DNA of 50,715 nucleotides from assembly GCA_019454875.1 (NCBI GenBank), contig JACFNL010000002.1, positions 38,767 through 89,481 on the forward strand, given 5' to 3'. Origin of the DNA: Candidatus Cloacimonadota bacterium (lineage in GTDB: Bacteria > Muiribacteriota > UBA6191). This document shows, piece after piece, positions 1 through 8,019 of the stretch (the first letter of the stretch is position 1; the number at the start of each line of letters is the position of its first letter). The notes beneath the pieces were generated by a model. It saw only the letters and a program-made list of their open reading frames with translations, searched no databases and was not told where the DNA came from. The translations under genes were made by a program, and so were the position numbers.

Positions 1-315
1 ATTTGCAAAAACATTTTGCAGAGAGGGAACAAAGCCGAGAAGGTCTTGAGAAGGCTCATCTTGATTTGCAAAAACATTTTGCAGAGAGGGAACAAAGCCG
101 AGAAGGTCTTGAGAAGGCCCATCTTGATTTGCAAAAACATTTTGCAGAGCGAGAACAAAGCCGAGAAGGTCTTGAGAAGGCCCATCTTGATTTGCAAAAA
201 CATTTTGCTAAGAGGGAAGAAAGCCGTGAAGGTCTTGAGAAGGCTCATCTTGATTTGCAAAAATATTTTGCAGAGAGGGAACAAAGCCGAGAAGGTCTTG
301 AGAAGGCCCATGAGG
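1..315 (+). repeat. Tandem repeat, 63-bp unit, five copies
   Basis: Units begin at 1, 64, 127, 190 and 253, each opening with ATTTGCAAAAA, and the array degenerates at 316. Copies differ at only a few bases, such as GAGAGGGAA versus GAGCGAGAA or AAGAGGGAA. Identity is therefore kept at the DNA level, not only in protein. The unit is exactly 21 codons, so gain or loss of copies keeps both reading frame and heptad phase. More copies may lie to the left of the window. Confidence 0.95.
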
Positions 316-545
316 ATTTGATGCGCTGGAGTTTGGAATTGGAGAGAATTGGTAAGCAGGACAAAGAGGAGCATCTAAAGCTGGTGCAATACATTGGTAT
401 TCTGGAGCAACAAGGAGTAGAATCAAGTGACAGGATCCAGGTTTTGACTCAAGAGCGGGACTCTTTAAGAGATTCACTGGAGCGGATTCAATCAAAATGG
501 CTATACAGGCAGTATCAAAGGCTAAGGCGAATTCTGCCCGGGTAG
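3..545 (+). CDS. C-terminal part of a coiled-coil repeat protein (5' end outside window)
   Basis: The reading frame is open from the left edge, so only the C-terminal 180 or so residues are present. The first two thirds are five near-identical copies of a 21-residue unit (LQKHFAEREQSREGLEKAH plus LD). Twenty-one residues are three heptads, so the unit predicts one continuous, highly charged coiled coil. The tail is a unique helical segment ending in the basic stretch SKWLYRQYQRLRRILPG. Long coiled coils with such a basic W/Y/R ending are often attached to glycosyltransferases or methyltransferases of surface-polysaccharide loci, which would fit the GT4 gene downstream. That is inference, since the N-terminal domain is not visible. 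The 3' end overlaps the next gene if that gene starts at 497. Confidence 0.75.
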   Translation: MQKHFAEREQSREGLEKAHLDLQKHFAEREQSREGLEKAHLDLQKHFAEREQSREGLEKAHLDLQKHFAKREESREGLEKAHLDLQKYFAEREQSREGLEKAHEDLMRWSLELERIGKQDKEEHLKLVQYIGILEQQGVESSDRIQVLTQERDSLRDSLERIQSKWLYRQYQRLRRILPG

Positions 546-1891
546 TGTTAGCCCCGGCGGACTTGTTCGTTCCTTTTTTTGATAAAGGCCGTATTGATCC
601 CCGCCTCCTGATTTCTTTGTTTGCCAGTGATAAAACTGATTTTTGTTCTCTTTATCTGCAGAAACTGCCCAAAGGTTTTGTACCGTCCCCAAAACTCACC
701 CAGATCCTGAAGGGACTGGATAAACCCATTTTAAGCCAGGATTTTCCTGCATTTCTCAGAAGCCTTGGAGCTACAGTTGAATCCATTTTTATTGGACCAA
801 AACGGGTGCTTTTGGATATTTCTTATGGGTGCAACCTGGACTGTGTTTATTGCAGGAGGCATAGCCCCTTAAATCCGGGAGATCCTGAGAAGGCCAAACC
901 TGAGAAGCAGGAATCCTATATGACCTTGAAGCATATAACAGGTATTCTTAAAGATGCTCAGGATTTGATGGTGGAAGAGTTTTTACTGGTTGGTGGTGGG
1001 GAGCCGACCATCAATCCAGAATTTAAGGAAATTATCACAGCGGTCAAGTCCTATGGTTTTGGGCTGAATTTTTCAACGAATGGCCTGGCATTAAAACCAG
1101 ACCTGATTGATGTGATTTTGCAAATTGGCGTTGATAACATGACTGTTTCGGTCAGCGGGGTCACTCCTAAAAGTTACAAGGCCACTCATCCTTCCAAAAA
1201 CAAACGAATTTTTGACATGCTGTTTCGCAACTTTGATTACCTGAACTACCGCCGTAGAAAGCTGGTTTTAGAATCGGGGCAGGAGTTTGTTAAGCCTTTT
1301 TGCATCTTTTTACATGTTTTGACCTCAGACAATTATCATGAAGTGATTGATATGGCCCTAATGGGTGCGGAGTATGGCTTTGACACCATCTGGTTCAAAC
1401 TTGTGCATCCTAGTGACTGGTCCAAACATCTATGTTTGAATCAAAAACAGGCAGAACAGGTCAAATCCCAGATTAAGGCAGTTAAAAAGTTGGCCCCTCG
1501 CCTAAAGATAAAGATCGATGACTATATGGATCAGGAGATTGATCACTTAAGCGAAGATGGAACCTGGTCTGGTTATTTTCACGATAAAAAACGCTGTTTT
1601 GTGGGATGGAATTTTGCCTATATTGATTTGAGTAAAGACTATTCTTTTTGTTGTGGAGACAAGATCGTAGGTCTTAATGATTCCTATCAGGGGTTTTATG
1701 ATTTCTGGACTTCTCAGGAATATAAAAAGGCCCGTCACTGCGCCAAAAATATTAATTTTGGGGCTACAAACATCCCTACCTACAATGGTGGACAAATTAT
1801 TGATGACTTCTGCAAGGCATGCGACAATACTAACTTTAATGAAGAAATGGAATTGGATATCAGCCGGTTTGGCCTCAAGGATATGATATGA
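497..1891 (+). CDS. Radical SAM/SPASM-type protein (first of three paralogues)
   Basis: The radical SAM cluster motif CNLDCVYC (C112, C116, C119) and LVGGGEPT after it place this in the AdoMet radical superfamily. The C-terminal part holds further cysteines (CFVGW, FCCGD, and a final FCKAC), as expected of a SPASM or twitch region binding an auxiliary Fe-S cluster. The substrate is unknown. About 13 residues before the first cysteine it has F-I-G-P-x-x-V-x-L-D, a block shared with the two following radical SAM genes, so the three are paralogues. The ATG at 497 has GGAG upstream but overlaps the preceding gene by 49 bases. A GTG at 545 that just touches the preceding stop is an alternative start. 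The 3' end overlaps the next gene by ATGA, suggesting translational coupling. Confidence 0.88.
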   Translation: MAIQAVSKAKANSARVVLAPADLFVPFFDKGRIDPRLLISLFASDKTDFCSLYLQKLPKGFVPSPKLTQILKGLDKPILSQDFPAFLRSLGATVESIFIGPKRVLLDISYGCNLDCVYCRRHSPLNPGDPEKAKPEKQESYMTLKHITGILKDAQDLMVEEFLLVGGGEPTINPEFKEIITAVKSYGFGLNFSTNGLALKPDLIDVILQIGVDNMTVSVSGVTPKSYKATHPSKNKRIFDMLFRNFDYLNYRRRKLVLESGQEFVKPFCIFLHVLTSDNYHEVIDMALMGAEYGFDTIWFKLVHPSDWSKHLCLNQKQAEQVKSQIKAVKKLAPRLKIKIDDYMDQEIDHLSEDGTWSGYFHDKKRCFVGWNFAYIDLSKDYSFCCGDKIVGLNDSYQGFYDFWTSQEYKKARHCAKNINFGATNIPTYNGGQIIDDFCKACDNTNFNEEMELDISRFGLKDMI

Positions 1892-4383
1892 ATATATTGA
1901 TGATTCACCCCCATGATATCTATTCTCCTGTGGAGCCGTGGACGGTCAGGATTGTTTACCTGGCCAATGAGTTTGTGAAGATGGGCCACACTGTCAGGGT
2001 CATCTATCATCTGGAAAGTCCGCATAAAAACCCACATATTGAAAAACGCAGGCAGGAACATCCATTTCAGACCATCCCTATGATTCGATATTCAGCCACA
2101 CTTCTGCAAAAGATACGGGCAGTCAACGAACATGCAAAATGGGCGGATGTCATACATTTTCAGAAGTGTTTTACCTATGTTTCCATTCCAGCAATTCTGG
2201 CCGGAATATGGAATGGGGTTCCGGTACATTATGACTGGGATGACTGGGAGGCTCAGATATTTAAAAACTCTGTGCCTGAGGACACCTACTGGTACCGTTA
2301 TCTGGATATCACGGAAAAAAGTGTTCCCTATCTGGTAGATACGGTTTCTGTAGCATCCAAGGCCTTATGGAAGCAGGCGGCAAATCTTGGAATTGCCCAT
2401 ACAGAGATATTTGAGGCCCCCGTGGGCGGTGATCTGAACCGTTTTGATATGAGCACTGTGGATGAGACCTCTGTAAGGGAGCAATACAGGTTAAAGCCTA
2501 ATGTTGTGACCTATGTGGGGCAGTTACACGGGGCACAGTATTGTTCCCTGTTTTTGAAAATGGCAGCAGTCTTACTTGAGCAAAGACAGGATACGACCTA
2601 TTTTGTGATTGGAAACGGCTCCCAGTTTCTGGATCTGATGAAAGAGGCCGAACAGTTAGGACTACAGGATGATGTCATATTTACAGGTTCAGTTCCTCAT
2701 GATGACATTCCCAAATTTTTAAAAGTCAGCGATGTCTGTGTGGCGGCCTTTGAAGACACCCCTCAGACCAGAACCAAAAGCCCATTAAAAATCTGTGAAT
2801 ATCTGGCCGCTGGCAGGGCTATTGTTGCATCGGAAATGGGCGAAGTTTCTGAAATGCTTGATCATGGGAATGCTGGAATTCTTGCCAGGCCTGGGGATCC
2901 TAAATCTCTGGCCAGTGGGGTCCAGAGGATTTTAAATGATCCGGCACTTAAGACAAGTCTTCAGTATGAGGCTAGAAGAAGGGCAGAAACTCGGTACAAC
3001 TGGACCAATACAGCTAAACGACTGATGGATGCGTATCACCTGGGGATAGGTGAAAAAAAAAAGGTTACTGGGCGTCTCGAATTTTTAAGCAAGGGGAAAC
3101 TTTTTCAAACTCTGTTCCCTAAGGTGAAACCATCTAAAATTTCTCTAGGATTAGAGGATATCCCTGAGGAAAAACTGCCATCCACCATGGATGATTTTAA
3201 GAGAATGGCCGGGGTTCTGTCTGTGGAAGAGTCTTTTATTGGCCCTCAGCTTGTACAGCTTGATGTAACTAATCTCTGTAATAATGACTGTGTGGCCTGC
3301 TGGTCCAATTCTCCAATGCTTGAGGATCTTTTGATAGATCCACAGTCCAAAAAAGATACCTTGCCCTTGCATGTGATTCAGAAAACCATGCTGGATTTGA
3401 AAGAAATTGGAACCAAGGAAATTTATATGGCAGGTGGGGGTGATCCTACCATGCATCCCCAGGCCTTTGATGTCTGGCAGTGTATTAAAGATGCGGGCAT
3501 GATTCTTTATGTGAATACAAACTTTGTGCGGTTATCCAGTGAAGAGGCCATTCGCAAGGTTTTAGATATTGGAATTGATCATTTTACCCTCTCAATGTGG
3601 GCCGGAACTGCTCAGGCCTATTCCAAGACGCATCCCAATAAAGGGGAAAAGGATTTTTACAAGGTCAAAAAGGCCATCACATTATTAAATCAGCTAAAAA
3701 CATCGACTCCCTACTGTAAGGTTTACCATGTGATTTCCCGTCTGAATTATGATGATTTTTATAATATGCTGGATTTTTGCATTGAGACTGGCTGTGAATC
3801 GGTGGAATTCACTCTAGTTGATACAATCCCTGGTAAAACTGATCAGCTTCTACTTTTAGAGGAGGAGCGACAATGGCTTTATGAACAGTGTGAAAGGGTT
3901 TTGTCTCAGACCAAAGATCATAAATACAAGGGCAAGGTACTCCTGTTTGGATTTGAGAGGTTTATGCGCCGTTTGTCATCTTCTGATTCCAATCAGGGAG
4001 AACATGACAAAAACATCATTGAATCCCTACCATGTTACATTGCCCATCTTTTTGCCAGAATCATGCCTGATGGAGATGTTAATTCCTGCTTAAAATCACA
4101 CCGTTTTCCCATAGGGAACATACACTACCAGTCTTTTAAGGATATCTGGTCCAGCAATCGACAAAAATACTTCCGTAGCAAGGCTCAGGTTTATGAAAAG
4201 AAGGATGCCATGTTTTCCCTGATCGGAAACGATGCTTCGGCTACTGTAGGCTGTTACAAGTCCTGTGATGACATTGCCAGAAATCAGTATATGCACAAAC
4301 GCATCATGGAGCTAAACCCTTTGGAAAGAGGATTTTTAGAGGTCTATCGGCACTATCTGACGGCATCGGGCCAGAGGTTATGA
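1888..4383 (+). CDS. Fusion: GT4-type glycosyltransferase + radical SAM/SPASM protein
   Basis: This is one 831-residue frame with two enzymes. Residues 1 to about 395 are a GT-B fold glycosyltransferase: an N-terminal Rossmann half opening MNILMIHPHD, then a C-terminal half with SPLKICEYLAAGRAIVAS, the E-containing sugar-nucleotide motif of GT4. After a linker, about residue 450 onward is a radical SAM domain with FIGPQLVQLDVTNLC and CNNDCVAC (C464, C468, C471). The usual GGEP is GGGDPT here, a Glu-to-Asp change. The end has SPASM-like cysteines (LPCYIAH, NSCLKSH, GCYKSCDD). The fusion suggests the radical chemistry acts on the glycosylated product or its acceptor, which is inference. It is coupled by ATGA overlaps to both neighbours. 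Confidence 0.87.
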   Translation: MNILMIHPHDIYSPVEPWTVRIVYLANEFVKMGHTVRVIYHLESPHKNPHIEKRRQEHPFQTIPMIRYSATLLQKIRAVNEHAKWADVIHFQKCFTYVSIPAILAGIWNGVPVHYDWDDWEAQIFKNSVPEDTYWYRYLDITEKSVPYLVDTVSVASKALWKQAANLGIAHTEIFEAPVGGDLNRFDMSTVDETSVREQYRLKPNVVTYVGQLHGAQYCSLFLKMAAVLLEQRQDTTYFVIGNGSQFLDLMKEAEQLGLQDDVIFTGSVPHDDIPKFLKVSDVCVAAFEDTPQTRTKSPLKICEYLAAGRAIVASEMGEVSEMLDHGNAGILARPGDPKSLASGVQRILNDPALKTSLQYEARRRAETRYNWTNTAKRLMDAYHLGIGEKKKVTGRLEFLSKGKLFQTLFPKVKPSKISLGLEDIPEEKLPSTMDDFKRMAGVLSVEESFIGPQLVQLDVTNLCNNDCVACWSNSPMLEDLLIDPQSKKDTLPLHVIQKTMLDLKEIGTKEIYMAGGGDPTMHPQAFDVWQCIKDAGMILYVNTNFVRLSSEEAIRKVLDIGIDHFTLSMWAGTAQAYSKTHPNKGEKDFYKVKKAITLLNQLKTSTPYCKVYHVISRLNYDDFYNMLDFCIETGCESVEFTLVDTIPGKTDQLLLLEEERQWLYEQCERVLSQTKDHKYKGKVLLFGFERFMRRLSSSDSNQGEHDKNIIESLPCYIAHLFARIMPDGDVNSCLKSHRFPIGNIHYQSFKDIWSSNRQKYFRSKAQVYEKKDAMFSLIGNDASATVGCYKSCDDIARNQYMHKRIMELNPLERGFLEVYRHYLTASGQRL

Positions 4384-5543
4384 GTTTTACAAATCAAAAC
4401 AGGGACCTGGCCGGAATTCTTCAGGAGAAGGTTTTTGAGGGGCCAAGGCATGTAGTGATTGATATTACCAATCGCTGTAACACCAACTGTCTGGCCTGCT
4501 GGACCTATTCTCCCATGTTAAAAAAGGAGAACCGTCCCCCCAAGGAATGGTACAAACAAAGTATTTCCTGGGAGTCTTTGAGCAATCTGATTGATGATTT
4601 GGCTGACATGGGCGTTCAAAGAATTCGCTTCACTGGTGGCGGTGAGCCCTTGCTTTACAAACAGATGCCTGAGGCCATTCAAAAAATCAAATCCAGGGGC
4701 ATCTGGCTGGCAATCACTACCAATGGCACCCTGTTGCAAAATGAAATACTCGATACAATCTCATCCTTAAAGGTCGATGAAATTGCCATAAGCCTATGGG
4801 CTGCCTCAGAAAAAACCTACAGAATTTTGCATCCGGCTGCCAGGGATGGTCAGTTTTTTTCTATTCTTCGGGCTGTACAAAAATTAAAGTCCAATCCCGT
4901 ATACAGCCCAAGAATCAGCTTTCTGAATGTGATCAACCGGCACAATGTGCATGAAATCAGTAAAATGGGCGATCTGGCCCGCAATTTATGCGTAGATTCT
5001 GTTTATTATACTCTGGTAGATTCCATGCCAGATACCCGTGAACTGGTGCTTTCTGATTCAGAGCGTATTGAGGCCATACAGGAAGTAAAAAGGGTGAAAC
5101 ACAGGTTTTACAATAAGACGGAATCATTGCACTGGGATAATCTGGAAGGGTTCGAGGCAAGACTTGTTCAGACCCGTGATGAGGTCATTTATGATAGGGA
5201 TGGCATAGATAAAATGCCCTGTTACATGGGCTGGCATTTTGCCAGAATCGGTGCAGATGGAGGCGTGTTTCCCTGCTGTAAGGGGGTTGATTATCCCATG
5301 GGTTTTATTGCGGCAGAACGATTTAGGGATATATGGATCAATCAGAAATACAGGCAGTTTCGTATTTTGTCTCTTAAGGAAAAAAAAGATCATCCCTATT
5401 TTGCCAAAATGAATTGTTACCAGATGTGTGACAATCTGATGCACAACGAGCAGATACATCAAAGGCTTACAGATTTGCGACCGGAAGACAAAACGACTCT
5501 TCTTGGTTCCCAGATTCCAGTTTTACAGGATCTTAAGGGGTGA
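4380..5543 (+). CDS. Radical SAM/SPASM-type protein (third paralogue)
   Basis: This 387-residue protein begins almost directly with the radical SAM core: FEGPRHVVIDITNRC, then CNTNCLACW (C33, C37, C40) and FTGGGEPL. The C-terminal third has the cysteine pattern of a SPASM auxiliary cluster: MPCYMGWHFARIG, FPCCKG, and NCYQMCDN near the end. It is closest to the radical SAM half of the preceding fusion gene. Both have C-x-x-x-C-x-A-C-W followed by SPML, then matching CY(I/M) and CY(K/Q)xCD blocks. The reaction is unknown; SPASM members modify peptides, sugars and enzyme side chains. It overlaps the upstream gene by ATGA. Confidence 0.87.
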   Translation: MSFTNQNRDLAGILQEKVFEGPRHVVIDITNRCNTNCLACWTYSPMLKKENRPPKEWYKQSISWESLSNLIDDLADMGVQRIRFTGGGEPLLYKQMPEAIQKIKSRGIWLAITTNGTLLQNEILDTISSLKVDEIAISLWAASEKTYRILHPAARDGQFFSILRAVQKLKSNPVYSPRISFLNVINRHNVHEISKMGDLARNLCVDSVYYTLVDSMPDTRELVLSDSERIEAIQEVKRVKHRFYNKTESLHWDNLEGFEARLVQTRDEVIYDRDGIDKMPCYMGWHFARIGADGGVFPCCKGVDYPMGFIAAERFRDIWINQKYRQFRILSLKEKKDHPYFAKMNCYQMCDNLMHNEQIHQRLTDLRPEDKTTLLGSQIPVLQDLKG

Positions 5544-5547
5544 GATT

Positions 5548-6750
5548 TTGCTGTTTGATGGTTACCAAAGGGTACAGAATGCTCTGAAACACTGGCCGGA
5601 ACTTATGCAGCTACCCTTGTTCCTCTGCTCCAGTGAACTGATTCGCGTAACCCAATTCAGGGAATCTTCAGTGCTAAAAAAGCTGAGTCTAAAGTTTGCC
5701 GGCCCTCCACAACGAATTAAAGAAGCGTTGGGTCTTTCAAGCATTGAGCTTAGACGCAGTGGGCAGATGGAATGCGAGGCCTCAATTCGTGGCTTAAAAC
5801 TTCATATTGAAATTTATGATTCGCTTGCCATGCTTGCAGAACAAATCCGTCTATCTCCCATTCTGTTTCAGAGGCTGGCACTGTCCTTAGAAACTGGGGT
5901 TTTGCTTGGGGATTCATTTTCTGAATCAGAGTTTCTTGATAAAGTTGCATTAGGGCAGGTTGTTGCTCCCATAAATAACTTGTCTGAATTGCAGGCATTG
6001 ATTGAATGGTGTCTCAAGTACAAGCTACGCCCATCCCAGCTTATCTCCAATCCCGGTTTTATTCTGACTCTTGATTTATCCGCATTTTTTGCCCTGCCCA
6101 TGAGTGAGTGGATTCGTGATGAACCATTTTTTGCCTGGATTTTAAGCGATCTTTTAGAGCTTCAGGTATATACACCGGATCTGGCTTTATGGGTCAAACC
6201 CCTGATTCGAGCTATGGCCTGGTGGGAGCAAAACCTCAACGATTCCTCAAACATCCTAAAAAATGCCATAACAATATCCAATCGCAAAATTGTATTGCCT
6301 GAAATGGGAGTCTTAAAACTTCTGTTCTGCTATTCCTTCTGTGATTTAGACCCAGCATACCTGGACGAAGAAGTTCTCAGTTTTTTCCTTAAAAAACGCC
6401 CCTGGATGACAATCCTTAAAAAACGCCCTTTAAACGAAGACCAGATTCCCGAAATCTATGCCGCCCTGGTACGCGATTTTTCATCGCTTGCCCCCGTCTG
6501 CCTATGGCTCTTCTCATTACGAGGCATGCTTTCTGAGCCTAAGTTAAGCCAGGCTACCCAAACCGCCCTCTCAAAAACCCTTGAATTTGCCATCCTCCAG
6601 CAAAATGCCTTTGATGAATTTGTCGCCGAGGACAAATCCAAACTGTCCGAATCCCAATACTATCTAGCCCTCTCCGCCTGGCTCGAAGGCGAAATCCGTA
6701 CCCGCTCGCACTGGAAGGATTTTTTGGAGTTGGGGGGTAATAATGTTTAG
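5548..6750 (+). CDS. Unrecognised 400-residue protein of the radical SAM operon
   Basis: I do not recognise this family. The sequence looks soluble and largely helical, rich in Leu and Trp, with no signal peptide, membrane segment, cysteine cluster or clear catalytic motif. The frame is open from 5503, but I chose the TTG at 5548 because AAGGGGTGA lies about 5 bases upstream, while the TTG at 5503 has no Shine-Dalgarno sequence. That choice starts the gene 4 bases after the previous stop. The 3' end overlaps the nuclease gene by 8 bases. Position suggests a partner or scaffold for the radical SAM enzymes. A divergent nucleotidyltransferase-like N-terminus is conceivable, but I cannot support it. 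Confidence 0.7.
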   Translation: MLFDGYQRVQNALKHWPELMQLPLFLCSSELIRVTQFRESSVLKKLSLKFAGPPQRIKEALGLSSIELRRSGQMECEASIRGLKLHIEIYDSLAMLAEQIRLSPILFQRLALSLETGVLLGDSFSESEFLDKVALGQVVAPINNLSELQALIEWCLKYKLRPSQLISNPGFILTLDLSAFFALPMSEWIRDEPFFAWILSDLLELQVYTPDLALWVKPLIRAMAWWEQNLNDSSNILKNAITISNRKIVLPEMGVLKLLFCYSFCDLDPAYLDEEVLSFFLKKRPWMTILKKRPLNEDQIPEIYAALVRDFSSLAPVCLWLFSLRGMLSEPKLSQATQTALSKTLEFAILQQNAFDEFVAEDKSKLSESQYYLALSAWLEGEIRTRSHWKDFLELGGNNV

Positions 6751-7789
6751 TCAAAAAATTGTATGTAGGATTTGCTTTAATTCAAATGAATGGAAAAAAC
6801 CTTCTGGTGAAGCACGCCACTTGGAAGGTAAATCAACATTTGTGGCCCAGAATGGTTATGGGTTCGAGGAATGGCTGTTTCAGACAGATTTTGTTAAGGA
6901 CGGTTACCAGTATGGATATTTGCAGCAGTTTTCTAAGAAAATGCCGGGCCACAAGTTTGATGTGTGTTTGTTTACAATTGATGGGGACAAGAGGCGCATG
7001 ATTGTCGGCCAAATTTTAGATTTGGAATGGGTTTCCGATGAAGATGCCTGCAAAATTCTGGCTTCCGACTCAGGTAATGAATGGCTTAACAGAATGGAGC
7101 AAGACTGCAAAGAGATCAATATTGAATTTGATAGGAGTAATAATACCGGTAACAGTGTCATTAATGTCAGATTCAAACCCGGAAATCTTCAAAGATTTGA
7201 GCCTAGGATGATTGATTTCCCTAAGTGGAACAAGCAATGGGCTCGTTATATACCATATCGAGGGGACTTATCTGAAGGCCTGTATGAGTCGTTGGTTACG
7301 CCGAGGGAGTCTCCAGGTTTTGGTTCTGAATACAGATCAGAGATTAAAATTGAACGAAACACTTTGGAAAGCTCTTGTTTTATTGATCCGCTGCACAAAA
7401 AGATCCACAACAAAATCAAGGACTATTTGGATACGAAATATGGAGTGAATTACAGCTTGGAGAAAGACAGGGTGGATGTTTATGCGGAGTATAATGGGTT
7501 GGCTTATCTGTTTGAAGTAAAAACAAAGTCAGAAATGATGGAGTGCTTGCGAGAGGCACTTGGGCAAATACTTGAGTACTACTGGACAAAGTATCGTGAT
7601 AAACCATGCCAGCTGGTAATTGTGGGTGGAGACTCAGATTCAGAGAATGTAAAGGCGCATGAATATCTTAAACACTTAAATGAGTCAATACTGAAAATAT
7701 CCATACATTATGTCCCGTTTAGAAAAAACTCAACCGGGGAGATTGAACTTGGAGATGGGCTGGAAAAATTGTTCGCAAAACAGCTCTGA
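6743..7789 (+). CDS. PD-(D/E)XK nuclease with EVE/PUA-like N-terminal part
   Basis: The C-terminal domain carries a PD-(D/E)XK signature: VDVYAEYNGLAYLFEVKTK, with D245, E258 and K260, followed by the helix motif Q-x-x-x-Y (Q275, Y279) in EALGQILEYY. Such domains cut DNA in restriction and repair. The N-terminal half opens with CRICFNSNEWKKPSGEA and NGYGFEEWLF. I recall this pattern from EVE/PUA-like modules in restriction-type proteins, where they may read modified bases. That part is memory-based and tentative. A single-gene, modification-dependent restriction enzyme is the best guess. It overlaps the upstream gene by 8 bases, so it is co-transcribed, but its role may be unrelated. Confidence 0.75.
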   Translation: MFSQKIVCRICFNSNEWKKPSGEARHLEGKSTFVAQNGYGFEEWLFQTDFVKDGYQYGYLQQFSKKMPGHKFDVCLFTIDGDKRRMIVGQILDLEWVSDEDACKILASDSGNEWLNRMEQDCKEINIEFDRSNNTGNSVINVRFKPGNLQRFEPRMIDFPKWNKQWARYIPYRGDLSEGLYESLVTPRESPGFGSEYRSEIKIERNTLESSCFIDPLHKKIHNKIKDYLDTKYGVNYSLEKDRVDVYAEYNGLAYLFEVKTKSEMMECLREALGQILEYYWTKYRDKPCQLVIVGGDSDSENVKAHEYLKHLNESILKISIHYVPFRKNSTGEIELGDGLEKLFAKQL

Positions 7790-7794
7790 GGTGA

Positions 7795-7818
7795 TTTCCC
7801 TGTTCCAAGACAGGGAAA
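7795..7818 (+). terminator. Stem-loop after the radical SAM/nuclease operon
   Basis: A perfect 9-bp stem, TTTCCCTGT (7795-7803) with ACAGGGAAA (7810-7818), encloses a 6-base loop six bases after the nuclease stop. No T run follows on the plus strand, so it is not a canonical intrinsic terminator. It may protect the 3' end or act with Rho. Confidence 0.4.
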
Positions 7819-7849
7819 AATGCAAAAAAACACTTGACAGAAAATTTAG

Positions 7850-7873
7850 ACCCGCTTCGGGTTGAGTCTAGGA
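7850..7873. other. Inverted repeat in the 7790-8019 intergenic region
   Basis: TAGACCCGCTTCGGGTTG contains ACCCG-CTT-CGGGT, and the flanks TAGAC and GTCTA can form an alternative outer stem. A second, widely spaced pair in the same gap (AACCCCTG near 7930 and CAGGGGTT at 8001-8008) could bracket a larger structure just before the HNH gene. No small ORF is supported in this gap. Confidence 0.35.
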
Positions 7874-8007
7874 CCCCATAAAAACAGGCGACAAAAACTC
7901 CTTTTAACCTTGTTAAGCTTTCAGATCAAAACCCCTGATTCATTTTTGATATTTTCCTGGCAGTTTTCCCTATAAATTCGCTCCAAGAAGGCCAAAAAAC
8001 CAGGGGT

Positions 8008-8013
8008 TATAAT
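8008..8013 (+). promoter_or_regulatory. Possible -10 box immediately upstream of the HNH gene
   Basis: A perfect TATAAT ends 6 bases before the ATG at 8020, so transcription from it would begin about at the start codon (leaderless mRNA). No good -35 lies at 17 bases. The alternative is TATAAA at 7971-7976 with TTGATA at 7946-7951, but that spacing is 19. The gene has only a poorly placed AGGGG as ribosome site. Confidence 0.3.
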
Positions 8014-8019
8014 GTACTC

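Noticed and set aside
1..315. CRISPR-like array
   Set aside because: The 63-bp units are directly adjacent with no unique spacers and are in frame within a coding sequence.
497..5543. RiPP cluster with a local precursor peptide
   Set aside because: The three radical SAM genes overlap by four bases at each junction, leaving no room for a separate small precursor gene. The repeat protein upstream looks like a coiled coil.
7795..7818. Canonical intrinsic terminator after the nuclease gene
   Set aside because: The stem is perfect but no T tract follows on the plus strand, so it is listed only as a stem-loop with low confidence.
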